Shown here: positions 18,401 through 26,869 of the stretch, in pieces
Position numbering within the stretch: the first letter of the stretch is position 1
Layout of the letters: every line of letters starts with the position of its first letter
Assembly: GCA_040757835.1 (NCBI GenBank)
Contig: JBFLWJ010000001.1
Coordinates: forward strand, 247,254-311,253
DNA from: Actinomycetota bacterium
GTDB taxonomy: Bacteria > Actinomycetota > Geothermincolia > Geothermincolales > RBG-13-55-18
Length of the DNA: 64,000 nt
Direction: 5' to 3'
Notes under the pieces: generated by a model
Seen by the model: the letters and a program-made list of their open reading frames with translations, nothing else
What the model was told of the DNA's origin: nothing
Database searches by the model: none
Made by a program: the position numbers and the translations under genes

Positions 18401-19078
18401 ATGAGCGGGGATGACGTCAACACGGAAGGGCTCGCGGACGGGCCACATCCGGAGGGTGCCGAGGCTCCGGCACGAGGAAAGCGGCGGCGCAAGGGCAAGG
18501 TACTCATCATCGTCGGCGTCTCGCTGGTGCTCGCGGGACTGTTGTCCCTGGCCGGCATCTACCTCTATATCTACTACACGGACCGCCAGGCCGCGCGGGC
18601 ACAGGGCGAACTGATGCGGCAATGGGAGGAGAACCCGGTGCCCTCCGAGGAGGGAGACGTGGCGGTGGGGGACGGCATCGCCCGCATCATCTCGGAGCGC
18701 ATGGGGCTCGACGCCATCGTGGTCGAGCTGTGGGGGCTGGACGATGCGGAAAACCTCAAGCGCGGCCCCGGCCACATCCCCGGGACCGCCTATCCGGGAC
18801 AGCCCGGCAACTCCGTCATCTCCGGCCACCGTACCACCTACGGCGCGCCATTCCGCCACATCGAGCAGCTGGTGCCCGGAGACGAGATCATCCTCATCAC
18901 CGCCAAGAACCGTTACGTCTACGAGGTCTACGAGCAGCGCATCGTCCTGCCCACCGACCTCACGGTCCTGGAGCAGACGGGGGAGCCCAAACTCACCCTC
19001 ACCGCCTGCCATCCCTGGTACAGCGCCGCGCAGCGCATCGTGGTCATCTCGAGGCTGGTCAGAAGCGAGCCCCTCTGA
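18401..19078 (+). CDS. Class E sortase
   Basis: 225 residues from ATG 18401 (GGAGG upstream). A cytoplasmic Gly/Arg-rich N-terminus, one membrane segment (~residues 34-58), then the sortase beta-barrel. The catalytic triad is visible: His143 in SGHRTTYG, Cys203 in TLTACHP, Arg212 in AAQRIVVISR. The TLxxC active-site context and HRTTYG box match class E enzymes of Actinobacteria, which anchor LAxTG-type surface proteins. No protein in this window has a matching sorting signal, including the secreted CAP protein next door, so substrates must be elsewhere. Confidence 0.88.
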   Translation: MSGDDVNTEGLADGPHPEGAEAPARGKRRRKGKVLIIVGVSLVLAGLLSLAGIYLYIYYTDRQAARAQGELMRQWEENPVPSEEGDVAVGDGIARIISERMGLDAIVVELWGLDDAENLKRGPGHIPGTAYPGQPGNSVISGHRTTYGAPFRHIEQLVPGDEIILITAKNRYVYEVYEQRIVLPTDLTVLEQTGEPKLTLTACHPWYSAAQRIVVISRLVRSEPL

Positions 19079-19467
19079 GCCCCGCGCCCACCGCCGGGGC
19101 AGCCGGAACGGGCGGGCGGCCCCTGATGGGAACACAAGGATTTTGAGCTGCATTTCTATGGACAAAGGAAAGACCGGAAAGTGGGCAGGCTTCCCGGTCA
19201 TGGCCAAAACTCACTCGGCGTAGATATTTTGGCAATATTGGTATCGGCCTTATCTGCACGTTACTTTAGGGCTTTTTTCGTCCATCTGCCGTTCCCCCCG
19301 GTTGAGGTCCCCGGCGGCAACTCGCTTGCAGGCCCTGGCGGGACGTGGAATCGTTTCAAGACCGGCCTTCTCCGGGGGCGTTGAATATATATGATCTGAC
19401 CCCTCAAGTATTCCATACAAGATGTCGATAGAATATCCGAACATTGAGAACCGAATATCCCTAAGGT

Positions 19468-19552
19468 GATAAAGGCAAACTCTTCCGAAAGGAGAGGGCG
19501 CAAAGCCATGGGTCTAAGGTCACGGGAGTGACTAAGATCGCCAGGCTGCCGC
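19468..19552 (+). ncRNA. Cyclic-di-GMP-I (GEMM-I) riboswitch aptamer
   Basis: The order of conserved blocks matches the GEMM-I consensus: AAAGGCAAAC, a GAAA tetraloop hairpin (CTTCC-GAAA-GGAG), GCGCAAAGCC, GGGTCTAAGG, a receptor-side hairpin (GTCACGGGAGTGAC), CTAAGAT, GCCAGGCTGCCG. The tetraloop/receptor arrangement and the GCAAAG core that contacts the ligand are intact. It lies 120 bases ahead of the secreted CAP-domain protein and is followed by a terminator. Confidence 0.88.
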
Positions 19553-19571
19553 CTCACAAGCGAAGCCCTTT

Positions 19572-19601
19572 CCGCCCCGGTGGTTAGGGCGGTTTCGTTT
19601 T
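19572..19601 (+). terminator. Riboswitch-linked transcription terminator (expression platform)
   Basis: CCGCCC (19572-19577) pairs with GGGCGG (19587-19592), followed by TTTCGTTTT. It lies 20 bases after the aptamer and 70 bases before the ATG at 19672, so ligand binding probably decides read-through. Whether c-di-GMP turns the gene on or off cannot be read with certainty. Confidence 0.75.
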
Positions 19602-19671
19602 CAGGCAACAAAATGGGCAGACAAGTGGAAGATTTGCCACGAGACCTCAGGGACAAAAGGGGAGAACCAAA

Positions 19672-21492
19672 ATGAGAGGGCTCACTCGGTGGCAGAAAGA
19701 CGCAGCGACGTTCTTCGGCGCATTGTTCCTCACGCTGGCCATCCTGCAGCCGCTGATGCTCGGACCGGGCACGGCGGTGGCGGCGGTCATCACCTCCAAC
19801 GAGGAAGCGCGCATGATCCAACTGGTCAACCAGGCACGCAACAGCGCCGGGCTGCCTTCCCTGTATCCGGAACAGCAGCTCACGGACATGGCCCGCAGCT
19901 ATTCCAGCGAGATGTACTTGTATAACTTCTTCTCGCACGTCTCACCGGTCTCGGGCACACTGCAGCAGCGCATCTCGGCCCGGGGCATCACGGGGTGGAC
20001 CCTTGCCGGAGAGAACATCGCCAAGGCGCCCAGCGTAGACGTGGCCTTTCAGGCCCTCATGAACAGCCCCTCCCACCGGGAGAACATCCTGCGGCGCGAT
20101 TTCAACTGCATCGGCATCGGGGTGGTGCAGGGCGGCAACTGCCTCTACATCACCCAGGAGTTCATGTGTTTCTCGCCGGTCCCGGCCAGCGCCGACCGTA
20201 ACCCCGCTCCTGCCCCGGCGCCCCCACCACCGCCGGACAGCTTCGATTCCTACTTGCTGCTCATGAACCCCAATGACGGGACGGCACAGGTAGAGGTGAC
20301 CTTCCAGGGCGAGGACGGATCGTGCAAGAGCTTCAGCTACACCATCGCGGGGCACAGCCGCTTCACGGTGCCGGTACGGGAGACCATGGGCAGCGGATCG
20401 TTTTCCACCGACGTCAAGAGCGACGTGCCTGTACTGGCCGAGCGGGCCATGTATTTCCGTTATGCCGGGAGGACCGGTGGCCACGACTCCATCGGGGCCG
20501 GGGAGCCCTCGAACACCTGGTTCTTCGCGGAGGGCTACACCGGAGACACCTTCGACACCTGGGTGCTGCTGCAGAACCCCAGCGACTCCGCGGCCACGGT
20601 CACCCTGAGCTTCATGCGCCCCGACGGAGGGAGCATCACCAAGCAGGTGACGGTTGAGCCGCGCCGCCGCTACAGCGTGCACGTGGACGACGTCCCCGGG
20701 CTTGAGGCGAGCGAGGTCTCCACGCAGGTCACCTCCAACATCCCCATCGTCGCCGAGCGGGCCATGTATTTCAACTACGCCGGCAACGACGGCGGCCACG
20801 ATTCCATCGGGGCCAGCTCCACCTCGAACACCTGGTTCTTCGCGGAGGGCTACACCGGAGACACCTTCGACACCTGGGTGCTGCTGCAGAACCCCAACGA
20901 CGGTACGGCCACCGTGGACCTGGAGTTCATGAAGGAAGACGGGTCGGTGATCTCCAAGAAGGTGAGCGTGGCGGGGCGCAGGCGCCTGAGCGTGCACGTG
21001 GACGAGGTGCCGGGCCTGGCGGCGGCGAGCGTCTCCACCAGCGTGGATTCCGACCTGCCCATCGTCGCCGAGCGATCCATGTACTTCAACTACCAGGGGA
21101 GGAAGGGTGGGCACGCCACCATGGGCGCGCCTGCCGCCAACCAGCAGTGGTATGTGGCGGAGGGCTTCACGGGAGGGGAGTTCGACGAGTACGTGCTCCT
21201 GCTCAACCCGGGCGATGAGGCCGCCAGCGTGGACGTCCTGTTCATGCGTCCCGACGGCCTGACGGTGAGCCGCGAGGTGGAGATGAGGCCTCACTCCCGC
21301 CACACCATCCATGTCGACGAGATCGAGAACCTGGGGGCCACCGACGTGAGCACCAAGGTGACCTCGGAAAGACCCATCGTCGTCGAACTGGCCCAGTACT
21401 TCAACTTCAACGGGCTCACGGACGGCAACAACGCCATAGGATCCTGCCAGCCCTCGACCACATGGTATTTCGCCGAGGGTTGTGTCAGATAA
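19672..21492 (+). CDS. Secreted CAP/SCP-domain protein with four ~105-residue DUF5719-like repeats
   Basis: 606 residues from ATG 19672 (AGGGGAGAACC upstream). A signal peptide covers about residues 1-39. The CAP domain (~45-165) holds SHVSP, GENIA and SPSHRENIL motifs with the family's His/Glu residues. A Pro/Ala linker (PAPAPAPPPPP) leads to four tandem repeats, each with W[FY]xAEGxT, DxxVLLxNP, PIVAER and YFNY..GGH marks, period 105 residues. The protein ends nine residues into a fifth repeat (WYFAEGCVR). There is no LPxTG/LAxTG signal. Two repeats share a ~70-base identical stretch 315 bp apart, indicating recent duplication. Control by c-di-GMP suggests a surface or biofilm role. Confidence 0.85.
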   Translation: MRGLTRWQKDAATFFGALFLTLAILQPLMLGPGTAVAAVITSNEEARMIQLVNQARNSAGLPSLYPEQQLTDMARSYSSEMYLYNFFSHVSPVSGTLQQRISARGITGWTLAGENIAKAPSVDVAFQALMNSPSHRENILRRDFNCIGIGVVQGGNCLYITQEFMCFSPVPASADRNPAPAPAPPPPPDSFDSYLLLMNPNDGTAQVEVTFQGEDGSCKSFSYTIAGHSRFTVPVRETMGSGSFSTDVKSDVPVLAERAMYFRYAGRTGGHDSIGAGEPSNTWFFAEGYTGDTFDTWVLLQNPSDSAATVTLSFMRPDGGSITKQVTVEPRRRYSVHVDDVPGLEASEVSTQVTSNIPIVAERAMYFNYAGNDGGHDSIGASSTSNTWFFAEGYTGDTFDTWVLLQNPNDGTATVDLEFMKEDGSVISKKVSVAGRRRLSVHVDEVPGLAAASVSTSVDSDLPIVAERSMYFNYQGRKGGHATMGAPAANQQWYVAEGFTGGEFDEYVLLLNPGDEAASVDVLFMRPDGLTVSREVEMRPHSRHTIHVDEIENLGATDVSTKVTSERPIVVELAQYFNFNGLTDGNNAIGSCQPSTTWYFAEGCVR

Positions 21493-21515
21493 GACCGGTT
21501 GAAGGCTTCATAGCA

Positions 21516-21542
21516 GGGGCCGCCCGCTCATCGGGCGGCCCC
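21516..21542 (+). terminator. Strong hairpin after the CAP-domain gene, probable terminator
   Basis: GGGGCCGCCCG / CGGGCGGCCCC, a perfect 11-bp stem with a 5-base loop, 24 bases after the stop codon. No T-run follows directly, so termination efficiency is uncertain. Confidence 0.6.
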
Positions 21543-21616
21543 TCAACATCTACTTTACAGGGGTTTTTGGCCGTGTTAGTGTATTTAGCTGTGATAAAAT
21601 AGCCGTGGAGGTAGGC

Positions 21617-21988
21617 ATGTACGCAGTGATAGAGACGGGCGGTAAACAGTACCGCGTGGAGAAGGGAACGCTAATCCGGGTCGAGAAGCTCGACCTGGAC
21701 GAGGGCGATAAGGTCGTCTTCGACCGCGTGATCCTCGCCAGCAACGAGGGCAAGGTTGTGGCGGGACCGGAGGCCGAGAAGGTCAAGGTCGAGGGCACCG
21801 TGGTCCGCCAGGGCAAGGGGAGAAAGGTCATCGTCTTCAAGTACAAGCCCAAGAAGGGTTATCATCGCAAGCAGGGCCACCGCCAGCTCTTTACGGAGGT
21901 GCGGGTGGACAAGATCAGTGGCGGCCCACGTGCCGGCCGGTCGAAAAAGGACAAGGGCGAGACGGAGGCGGAGGCCGGGACCGAGTGA
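21617..21988 (+). CDS. rplU: 50S ribosomal protein L21
   Basis: 123 residues from ATG 21617, six bases after GGAGG; an in-frame GTG at 21605 overlaps that binding site and is unlikely. The canonical N-terminus [14 protein letters not shown] and the [14 protein letters not shown] segment of L21 are present. The C-terminal ~20 residues are Lys/Glu-rich. It binds 23S rRNA in the large subunit. First gene of the rplU-rpmA unit. Confidence 0.96.
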   Translation: MYAVIETGGKQYRVEKGTLIRVEKLDLDEGDKVVFDRVILASNEGKVVAGPEAEKVKVEGTVVRQGKGRKVIVFKYKPKKGYHRKQGHRQLFTEVRVDKISGGPRAGRSKKDKGETEAEAGTE

Positions 21989-22013
21989 GCGTCGCGGAAG
22001 AGGTGGTGTAGAG

Positions 22014-22268
22014 ATGTCCAGCAAAAAAGGCGTCGGCAGTTCCCGCAACGGACGGGACAGCCATTCCAAGCGGCTGGGGGCCAAGAGCTTCGGCGGCCAG
22101 TACGTAACCGGAGGCTCCATCCTCGTGCGGCAACGGGGGACCAAGGTAAAGCCCGGTGAGAACGTCGGGGTGGGGAGGGACTACACCCTCTTCGCGAAAG
22201 TTGACGGTTACGTGAAGTATCACAGAAGTGGCGACAGGCAGTTTGTGAGCGTTCTTCCGGCGGAATAG
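22014..22268 (+). CDS. rpmA: 50S ribosomal protein L27
   Basis: 84 residues from ATG 22014. The body [19 protein letters not shown], then [21 protein letters not shown], is classic L27. The N-terminus MSSKKG starts directly with the tail that reaches the peptidyl transferase centre, so there is no cleavable Firmicutes-type leader. Co-transcribed with rplU and closed by the terminator at 22304. Confidence 0.96.
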   Translation: MSSKKGVGSSRNGRDSHSKRLGAKSFGGQYVTGGSILVRQRGTKVKPGENVGVGRDYTLFAKVDGYVKYHRSGDRQFVSVLPAE

Positions 22269-22303
22269 TGGCGCTGTTCCGCCGCGGTCATGGCATCGAC
22301 GTG

Positions 22304-22331
22304 GTCCCGGCACGGCCGGGACTTTTATTTT
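22304..22331 (+). terminator. Rho-independent terminator after rpmA
   Basis: GTCCCGG-CACGG-CCGGGAC followed by TTTTATTTT. It separates the ribosomal protein genes from obgE. Confidence 0.9.
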
Positions 22332-22346
22332 CGGCCGGGCCTGGGG

Positions 22347-22377
22347 GTCAGGCCCGGAAATCGGCCGGGAGACTGAC
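22347..22377 (+). repeat. Tandem hairpin element, locus B copy 1
   Basis: GTCAG (22347-22351) with CTGAC (22373-22377) encloses GC-rich self-complementary sequence; alternative pairing with the preceding GGGCCTG is also possible. As at locus A it follows a terminator, is followed by GGGAAG, and precedes a better-formed second copy. Confidence 0.5.
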
Positions 22378-22393
22378 ACGGGAAGATAGACGG

Positions 22394-22440
22394 GTATCAG
22401 GCCTGGCCTCTTGGAGTTGGCCAGGCGACTGGCACGCCGG
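22394..22440 (+). promoter_or_regulatory. Conserved two-stem hairpin element, locus B copy 2, in leader of obgE
   Basis: Outer stem GTATCAG (22394-22400) / CTGGCAC (22429-22435), inner stem GCCTGGCC/GGCCAGGC (22401-22408 / 22419-22426), 10-base loop, 2-base linker and GCCGG tail: every length equals the copy at 14504-14550. The fourth inner pair is T-A here and G-C there. It ends 10 bases before the obgE ATG, next to the GGGAGAGAG ribosome binding site. Confidence 0.6.
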
Positions 22441-22450
22441 GAGAGAGAGC

Positions 22451-23731
22451 ATGTTCATCGACGAGGTGGAGATATTCGTACGCGGCGGCGACGGAGGAAG
22501 CGGCTGTGCCAGCTTCCACCGCGAGAAGTTCCGCCCCCTGGGGGGCCCCGATGGGGGGGACGGGGCCAGGGGGGGCTCGGTGGTCTTGCGCGCCTCCGAG
22601 AGCGTAAACACCCTTGTCGAATATACCCGGCGACGCCATTTCCGCGCCGAGCGGGGAGGGAGCGGGGCCAGCAACAACTGTCACGGGGCGGCGGGAAAGG
22701 ACCTCGTGCTGGCGGTACCGGTGGGGACACAGGCCAGGGACGAAAACGGCGTGATGCTGGCCGACCTCTCGCGCGCCGGCAAGGAGGCGGTTGTGGCGCG
22801 GGGGGGCAGGGGAGGACGGGGCAACGCCTCCTTTACCACGCCGGCACGGCGCGCGCCGGACTTCTCCGAGAGGGGGGAGCCGGGAGAGGAAAGAAGAATA
22901 AGGCTCGAGCTGAAGCTCCTCGCCGACGTGGGAGTGGTAGGATTTCCCAACGTGGGCAAGTCGACGCTTATCTCGCGCATCTCGGCTGCCAGGCCGCGCA
23001 TTGCCGACTACCCTTTCACCACCCTGGAGCCGGTGCTTGGCGTAGTGCGTCCCGGCGAGGACGTCAGCTTCGTCATCTCCGACCTGCCGGGGCTCATCGA
23101 GGGCGCCCACGAGGGCAAGGGGCTGGGCCTGAGGTTCCTGCGCCACGTGGAGAGGACGGTCGTCCTCCTCCACCTCCTGGACGTCTCCCAGGCCGCGGAG
23201 AGGCCTCCGGCGCAAGCCCTCCAGGTCCTGCTCGAGGAGCTGTCTTCCTACAGTCCGCGCCTGCTGCAGCGCCCCCAGGTGGTGGCGGCCAACAAGACCG
23301 ACGTCGCCGATGACCTGTATGTGGAGGAGGCCAGGGCGGCGGCTGCCGCGCGGGGATGGGATTTCTTTGCCATCTCTGCCGTCACCGGGGAAGGGGTCTC
23401 CGGCCTGATATGGAGGATTGCGGAGATGGTGGAGGCGGCGCGCGGCGAGGAGGTACCCGGGATCCCCGAAGAGAGGACCCTCTATACTTTCGATCCCGTG
23501 CGGGAGCGCGGCTTCCAGGTAGTGCGCGAGGAAGAGGGGTTCCATGTGCTGGGGGACCGGGTAGAGCAGCTCCTGCGCGCCCTGGATATCAGCAACCCCC
23601 AGGCCCTCGCCTACGTGCAGGGGCGGCTGAAGAGGATGGGGGTCGAGGACGAGCTGGCCAGGCAGGGCGCGCAGGAGGGCGACACGGTGATAATCGGGGA
23701 CTACGTCTTCGATTTCCTGCCCGAGCCATGA
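22451..23731 (+). CDS. obgE: GTPase Obg/CgtA
   Basis: 426 residues from ATG 22451. The glycine-rich Obg fold occupies residues 1-160, then the G domain with GFPNVGKST (~164), DLPGLIEGAHEGKGLG and NKTD, and an OCT domain (~345-426) beginning YTFDP. A ribosome-associated GTPase needed for 50S assembly and stress control. Upstream open frame is not coding; GGGAGAGAGAGC gives the binding site. The stop overlaps the proB ATG. Confidence 0.96.
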   Translation: MFIDEVEIFVRGGDGGSGCASFHREKFRPLGGPDGGDGARGGSVVLRASESVNTLVEYTRRRHFRAERGGSGASNNCHGAAGKDLVLAVPVGTQARDENGVMLADLSRAGKEAVVARGGRGGRGNASFTTPARRAPDFSERGEPGEERRIRLELKLLADVGVVGFPNVGKSTLISRISAARPRIADYPFTTLEPVLGVVRPGEDVSFVISDLPGLIEGAHEGKGLGLRFLRHVERTVVLLHLLDVSQAAERPPAQALQVLLEELSSYSPRLLQRPQVVAANKTDVADDLYVEEARAAAAARGWDFFAISAVTGEGVSGLIWRIAEMVEAARGEEVPGIPEERTLYTFDPVRERGFQVVREEEGFHVLGDRVEQLLRALDISNPQALAYVQGRLKRMGVEDELARQGAQEGDTVIIGDYVFDFLPEP

Positions 23732-24924
23732 GGCACGTTATAGAATGTGAGGAGAGGGAAGACGGTGGTGGACAGGAGCGGCAGTTGAGCCCCAGGAAAA
23801 GGTATATCGACGCCAGGCGCGTGGTGGTTAAGGTGGGCACTTACACCCTCAGTGACGCCGCGGGTCGCCTGGACCGCTCGCACATGGAGGACCTGGTGGA
23901 GCAGGTGGCCTCCCTGCGCGCCGCGGGGCTCGAGGTGATACTGGTCTCCTCGGGGGCCATCGCCGCGGGGGTGGAGCTGCTGGGGCTGCCGGAGCGCCCC
24001 CAGGACATCCCCTCCCTGCAGGCGGCCTCCTCGGTGGGACAGGGAGAGCTGCTGCACCTCTACAGCAGCTTCTTCGCCGAGCGCGGCATCCTGGTGGGGC
24101 AGGTGCTGTTCACGCAGTACGATTTCGCCCACCGCCAGCAGTACCTCAACGCTCGCAATGCCTTCCGGCGCCTGCTGGAACAGGGGGTGGTGCCGCTGGT
24201 CAACGAGAACGACACCGTGGCGGTGGAGGAGATCCGCTTCGGCGACAACGACCGCCTGGCCGCCCTGGTCGCGGTGCTCACCGAGGCCGACCTGCTCATC
24301 ATGCTCTCGGACATCAAGGGCCTCTTCACCGCCGACCCCAAGAAGGACAACGCGGCCCGCCTCATCCACGAGGTTGAGAGGATAACCCCGGAGATGATCG
24401 CCGCGGCCGGCAGGGCCGTCGAGGAGCACTCATCGGGAGGCATGAGCGCCAAGCTGGAGGCGGCCCGTATCGCTACCGCCTCCGGCATCGGCGTGGTCAT
24501 AGCCCGCGGACGCGATCCCGGGGTGCTCTCCGCCATCATCGGGGGGAGGCTGGTCGGGACTTTCTTCCACCCCAGCAAGAAGAGGCTGCGCGACCAGAAG
24601 CACTGGATAGCCTTTGGGGCCAGGCCCCGCGGCACCGTCGTCATCGATGCCGGGGCCCGCGATGCCATACTACACGGGGGCAAGAGCCTGCTCCCGGCGG
24701 GGGTGGTCGAGTGCAAAGGGAACTTCGCTCCCGGCGACGCCGTCGAGGTTATCGACGAGGGCGGAAAAAGGGTGGCGCGTGGCCTGTGCGGCCTCTCGGC
24801 GCGGGAGCTCGACGGCGTGAAGGGGCTGCGCAGCAGGGATGCGGCACGCCTGCTGGGGGACGAACGCGGTGAGGAGGTCATCCACCGCGACTACCTGGTC
24901 ATCGTGGAGAAGGAAGAACCGTAG
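23728..24924 (+). CDS. proB: Glutamate 5-kinase
   Basis: 398 residues if translation starts at ATG 23728, which overlaps the obgE stop. This gives a ~27-residue hydrophilic extension before the kinase domain (VVVKVGTYTL). The amino acid kinase fold (to ~290) contains LVSSGAIAAG, NENDTVAV and LSDIKGLFTADP; a PUA domain follows (~310-398). It phosphorylates glutamate in the first step of proline synthesis, its product being used by proA downstream. Confidence 0.93.
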   Translation: MRHVIECEEREDGGGQERQLSPRKRYIDARRVVVKVGTYTLSDAAGRLDRSHMEDLVEQVASLRAAGLEVILVSSGAIAAGVELLGLPERPQDIPSLQAASSVGQGELLHLYSSFFAERGILVGQVLFTQYDFAHRQQYLNARNAFRRLLEQGVVPLVNENDTVAVEEIRFGDNDRLAALVAVLTEADLLIMLSDIKGLFTADPKKDNAARLIHEVERITPEMIAAAGRAVEEHSSGGMSAKLEAARIATASGIGVVIARGRDPGVLSAIIGGRLVGTFFHPSKKRLRDQKHWIAFGARPRGTVVIDAGARDAILHGGKSLLPAGVVECKGNFAPGDAVEVIDEGGKRVARGLCGLSARELDGVKGLRSRDAARLLGDERGEEVIHRDYLVIVEKEEP

Positions 24925-24990
24925 GTCGGGGACGGCAGGAAATCGGCGCCGCACACCTAAGATAGATATGTAAAGAGGACGGAGGTCAGC

Positions 24991-26238
24991 ATGAGCGTAG
25001 TGGAGGAGCTTGGAGCCAGGGCGGTGAAGGCCGCGCGCGAGCTGGCCGTGGCGACGGCGGAGCGTAAGAACCGTGGCCTGGAGGAGATGGCCGCCGCGTT
25101 GACCTCCCATACGCCGGAGATCCTGGCCGCAAACGAAGAAGACCGCCGGGCAGGGCAGGAGAGCGGCATCTCGGGCACCCTCCTGGACCGCCTCACCCTA
25201 ACCGGGAAGAGGGTGGAGGAGATGGCCCGGGGACTGCGGGAAGTGGCCGCCCTCACCGACCCGGTGGGGGAGATCGTTGAGGGCTGGAACCTTCCCAACG
25301 GCCTGGAGGTCCGCAAGGTCCGGGTCCCCCTGGGCGTGGTGGGCATCATCTACGAGGCGCGCCCCAACGTGACCGTAGACGCCGCCGGCCTGTGCTTGAA
25401 GTCCGGCAACGCTGTCATCCTGCGCGGCAGCTCCTCGGCGATCAACTCCAATCGCCTGCTCGCCGAGGTCATCGCGGGGGCGGCGGAGGGCGCCGGGCTG
25501 CCCGCCGGCAGCATCCAGCTCATCCCGCTCACCGACCGCGAGTCGGCCAGGGAGCTCATGCGCCTGCGCGGCTGCGTGGACGTGCTCATCCCGCGCGGCG
25601 GGGCGGGCCTCATCCGCACCGTGGTCGAGGAGAGCACCGTGCCGGTCATCGAGACCGGGGTGGGGAACTGCCACACCTACGTGGACGCCTCGGCCGACCT
25701 GGGGATGGCCGAGAGGATCGTGCTCAACGCCAAGACGCAGAGGCCCGGGGTATGCAACGCCATGGAGACCATGCTGGTGCACGAGGCGGTGGCCGCCGAG
25801 TTCCTGCCCAGCGCCGCGCAGGCCCTTACGGAGCGTGGTGTACGTCTGCGCGGATGCGAGCGCACGCGCGAGATCCTGCCCGTGGCGGAGGCCGCGACGG
25901 AGGACGACTGGTACGAGGAGTACCTGGACCTCGTCCTGGCCGTGCGGGTGGTGCCGTCCCTGGACGACGCCATAGACCATATCAACACCTACGGCTCCAG
26001 GCACTCGGAGGCCATCGTCACCGCGGACCTGGAGGCGGCGCGCCGCTTTACCGCCAGGGTGGATTCCGCCGACGTCTACGTCAACGCCTCCACGCGTTTC
26101 ACCGACGGCGGCCAGTTCGGGCTGGGGGCGGAGATCGGCATCTCCACCCAGAAACTGCACGCCCGTGGCCCCATGAGCCTGCGCGAACTCACCTCCACCA
26201 AGTTCATCATCTACGGCGACGGACAGGTGAGGTCCTGA
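24991..26238 (+). CDS. proA: Gamma-glutamyl phosphate reductase
   Basis: 415 residues from ATG 24991 (GGAGG 7 bases upstream). An aldehyde-dehydrogenase-fold enzyme that reduces glutamyl phosphate to glutamate semialdehyde with NADPH. Typical blocks: [15 protein letters not shown], the catalytic Cys in [10 protein letters not shown], and [19 protein letters not shown] near the C-terminus. It follows proB after a 66-bp gap and precedes nadD by one base. Confidence 0.95.
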   Translation: MSVVEELGARAVKAARELAVATAERKNRGLEEMAAALTSHTPEILAANEEDRRAGQESGISGTLLDRLTLTGKRVEEMARGLREVAALTDPVGEIVEGWNLPNGLEVRKVRVPLGVVGIIYEARPNVTVDAAGLCLKSGNAVILRGSSSAINSNRLLAEVIAGAAEGAGLPAGSIQLIPLTDRESARELMRLRGCVDVLIPRGGAGLIRTVVEESTVPVIETGVGNCHTYVDASADLGMAERIVLNAKTQRPGVCNAMETMLVHEAVAAEFLPSAAQALTERGVRLRGCERTREILPVAEAATEDDWYEEYLDLVLAVRVVPSLDDAIDHINTYGSRHSEAIVTADLEAARRFTARVDSADVYVNASTRFTDGGQFGLGAEIGISTQKLHARGPMSLRELTSTKFIIYGDGQVRS

Positions 26239-26239
26239 G

Positions 26240-26869
26240 ATGGGCAGGTTGAGACTGAAGCGTATCGGGGTGATGGGGGGCACCTTCGACCCCATCCATA
26301 ACGGGCACCTGGTCACCGCGGAGGAGGCCTGGAGGCAGTTCCGCCTCGACCAGGTGCTCTTCGTGCCCAGCGGCCATCCGCCCCACAAGACTGACCGCGA
26401 GAGCCTGGACCCGGAGGACCGCTACCTCATGGCGGTCATCGCCACCGCGACCAACCCGCATTTCAAGGTCTCGCGCCTGGAGATCGACCGCGTCGGCCCC
26501 TCCTACACCATAGATACCGTGCGCGAGATGCACCGCGTATACGGCAGGAACACGGAGGTGTTCTTCATCACCGGCGCCGACGCCATCCTCGAGATCCTCA
26601 CCTGGAAGGAGCCGGAGAAGGTGCTGCGGGAGGCCACCTTCATCGCCGCCACCCGCCCCGGCTACGACCTCAAGAGGCTCGAGGAATCCCTCCCCGAGGC
26701 AGAGAAGGAGCGGCACGCCACCGACCCCAGGGTGCTGGTGATGGAGATACCCGCCCTGGCCATCTCCTCCACCGATATCAGGAGCAGGGTGAAGGAAGGC
26801 AGGGCCATCACCTACTTGGTCCCCGAGGGCGTAGCGAGGTTCATCGAAAAGAACGGGTTCTATCTTTGA
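26240..26869 (+). CDS. nadD: Nicotinate-nucleotide adenylyltransferase
   Basis: 209 residues from ATG 26240. The nucleotidyl-transferase motif GGTFDPIHNGHL (HxGH) is near the N-terminus and ISSTDIRSR near the C-terminus. It makes deamido-NAD from nicotinate mononucleotide and ATP. The stop overlaps the following gene's TTG. Confidence 0.95.
   Translation: MGRLRLKRIGVMGGTFDPIHNGHLVTAEEAWRQFRLDQVLFVPSGHPPHKTDRESLDPEDRYLMAVIATATNPHFKVSRLEIDRVGPSYTIDTVREMHRVYGRNTEVFFITGADAILEILTWKEPEKVLREATFIAATRPGYDLKRLEESLPEAEKERHATDPRVLVMEIPALAISSTDIRSRVKEGRAITYLVPEGVARFIEKNGFYL

Larger units (their letters stand above)
19079..19671 (+). other. Intergenic region with cyclic-di-GMP riboswitch and leader of the CAP-domain gene
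   Basis: 593 bases without a supported protein gene. The 3' half contains the aptamer (19468-19552) and terminator (19572-19601). The 5' part (19079-19460) is more AT-rich than average, with several TATA-like strings (e.g. TAGAAT at 19429-19434 ), but no -35/-10 pair convincing enough to call. Confidence 0.6.

Noticed and set aside
16673-19207. An 844-codon minus-strand open frame across the RNase E/G and sortase genes
   Set aside because: Antisense shadow; the plus strand carries recognisable domains through the same bases.
19672-21492. CAP protein as substrate of the neighbouring class E sortase
   Set aside because: No LAxTG/LPxTG motif, hydrophobic segment or basic tail at the C-terminus; it ends WYFAEGCVR.
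21567-21600. Promoter with TTGGCC and TAAAAT before rplU
   Set aside because: The 22-base spacing is too long and no better -35 is visible, so it was not listed.
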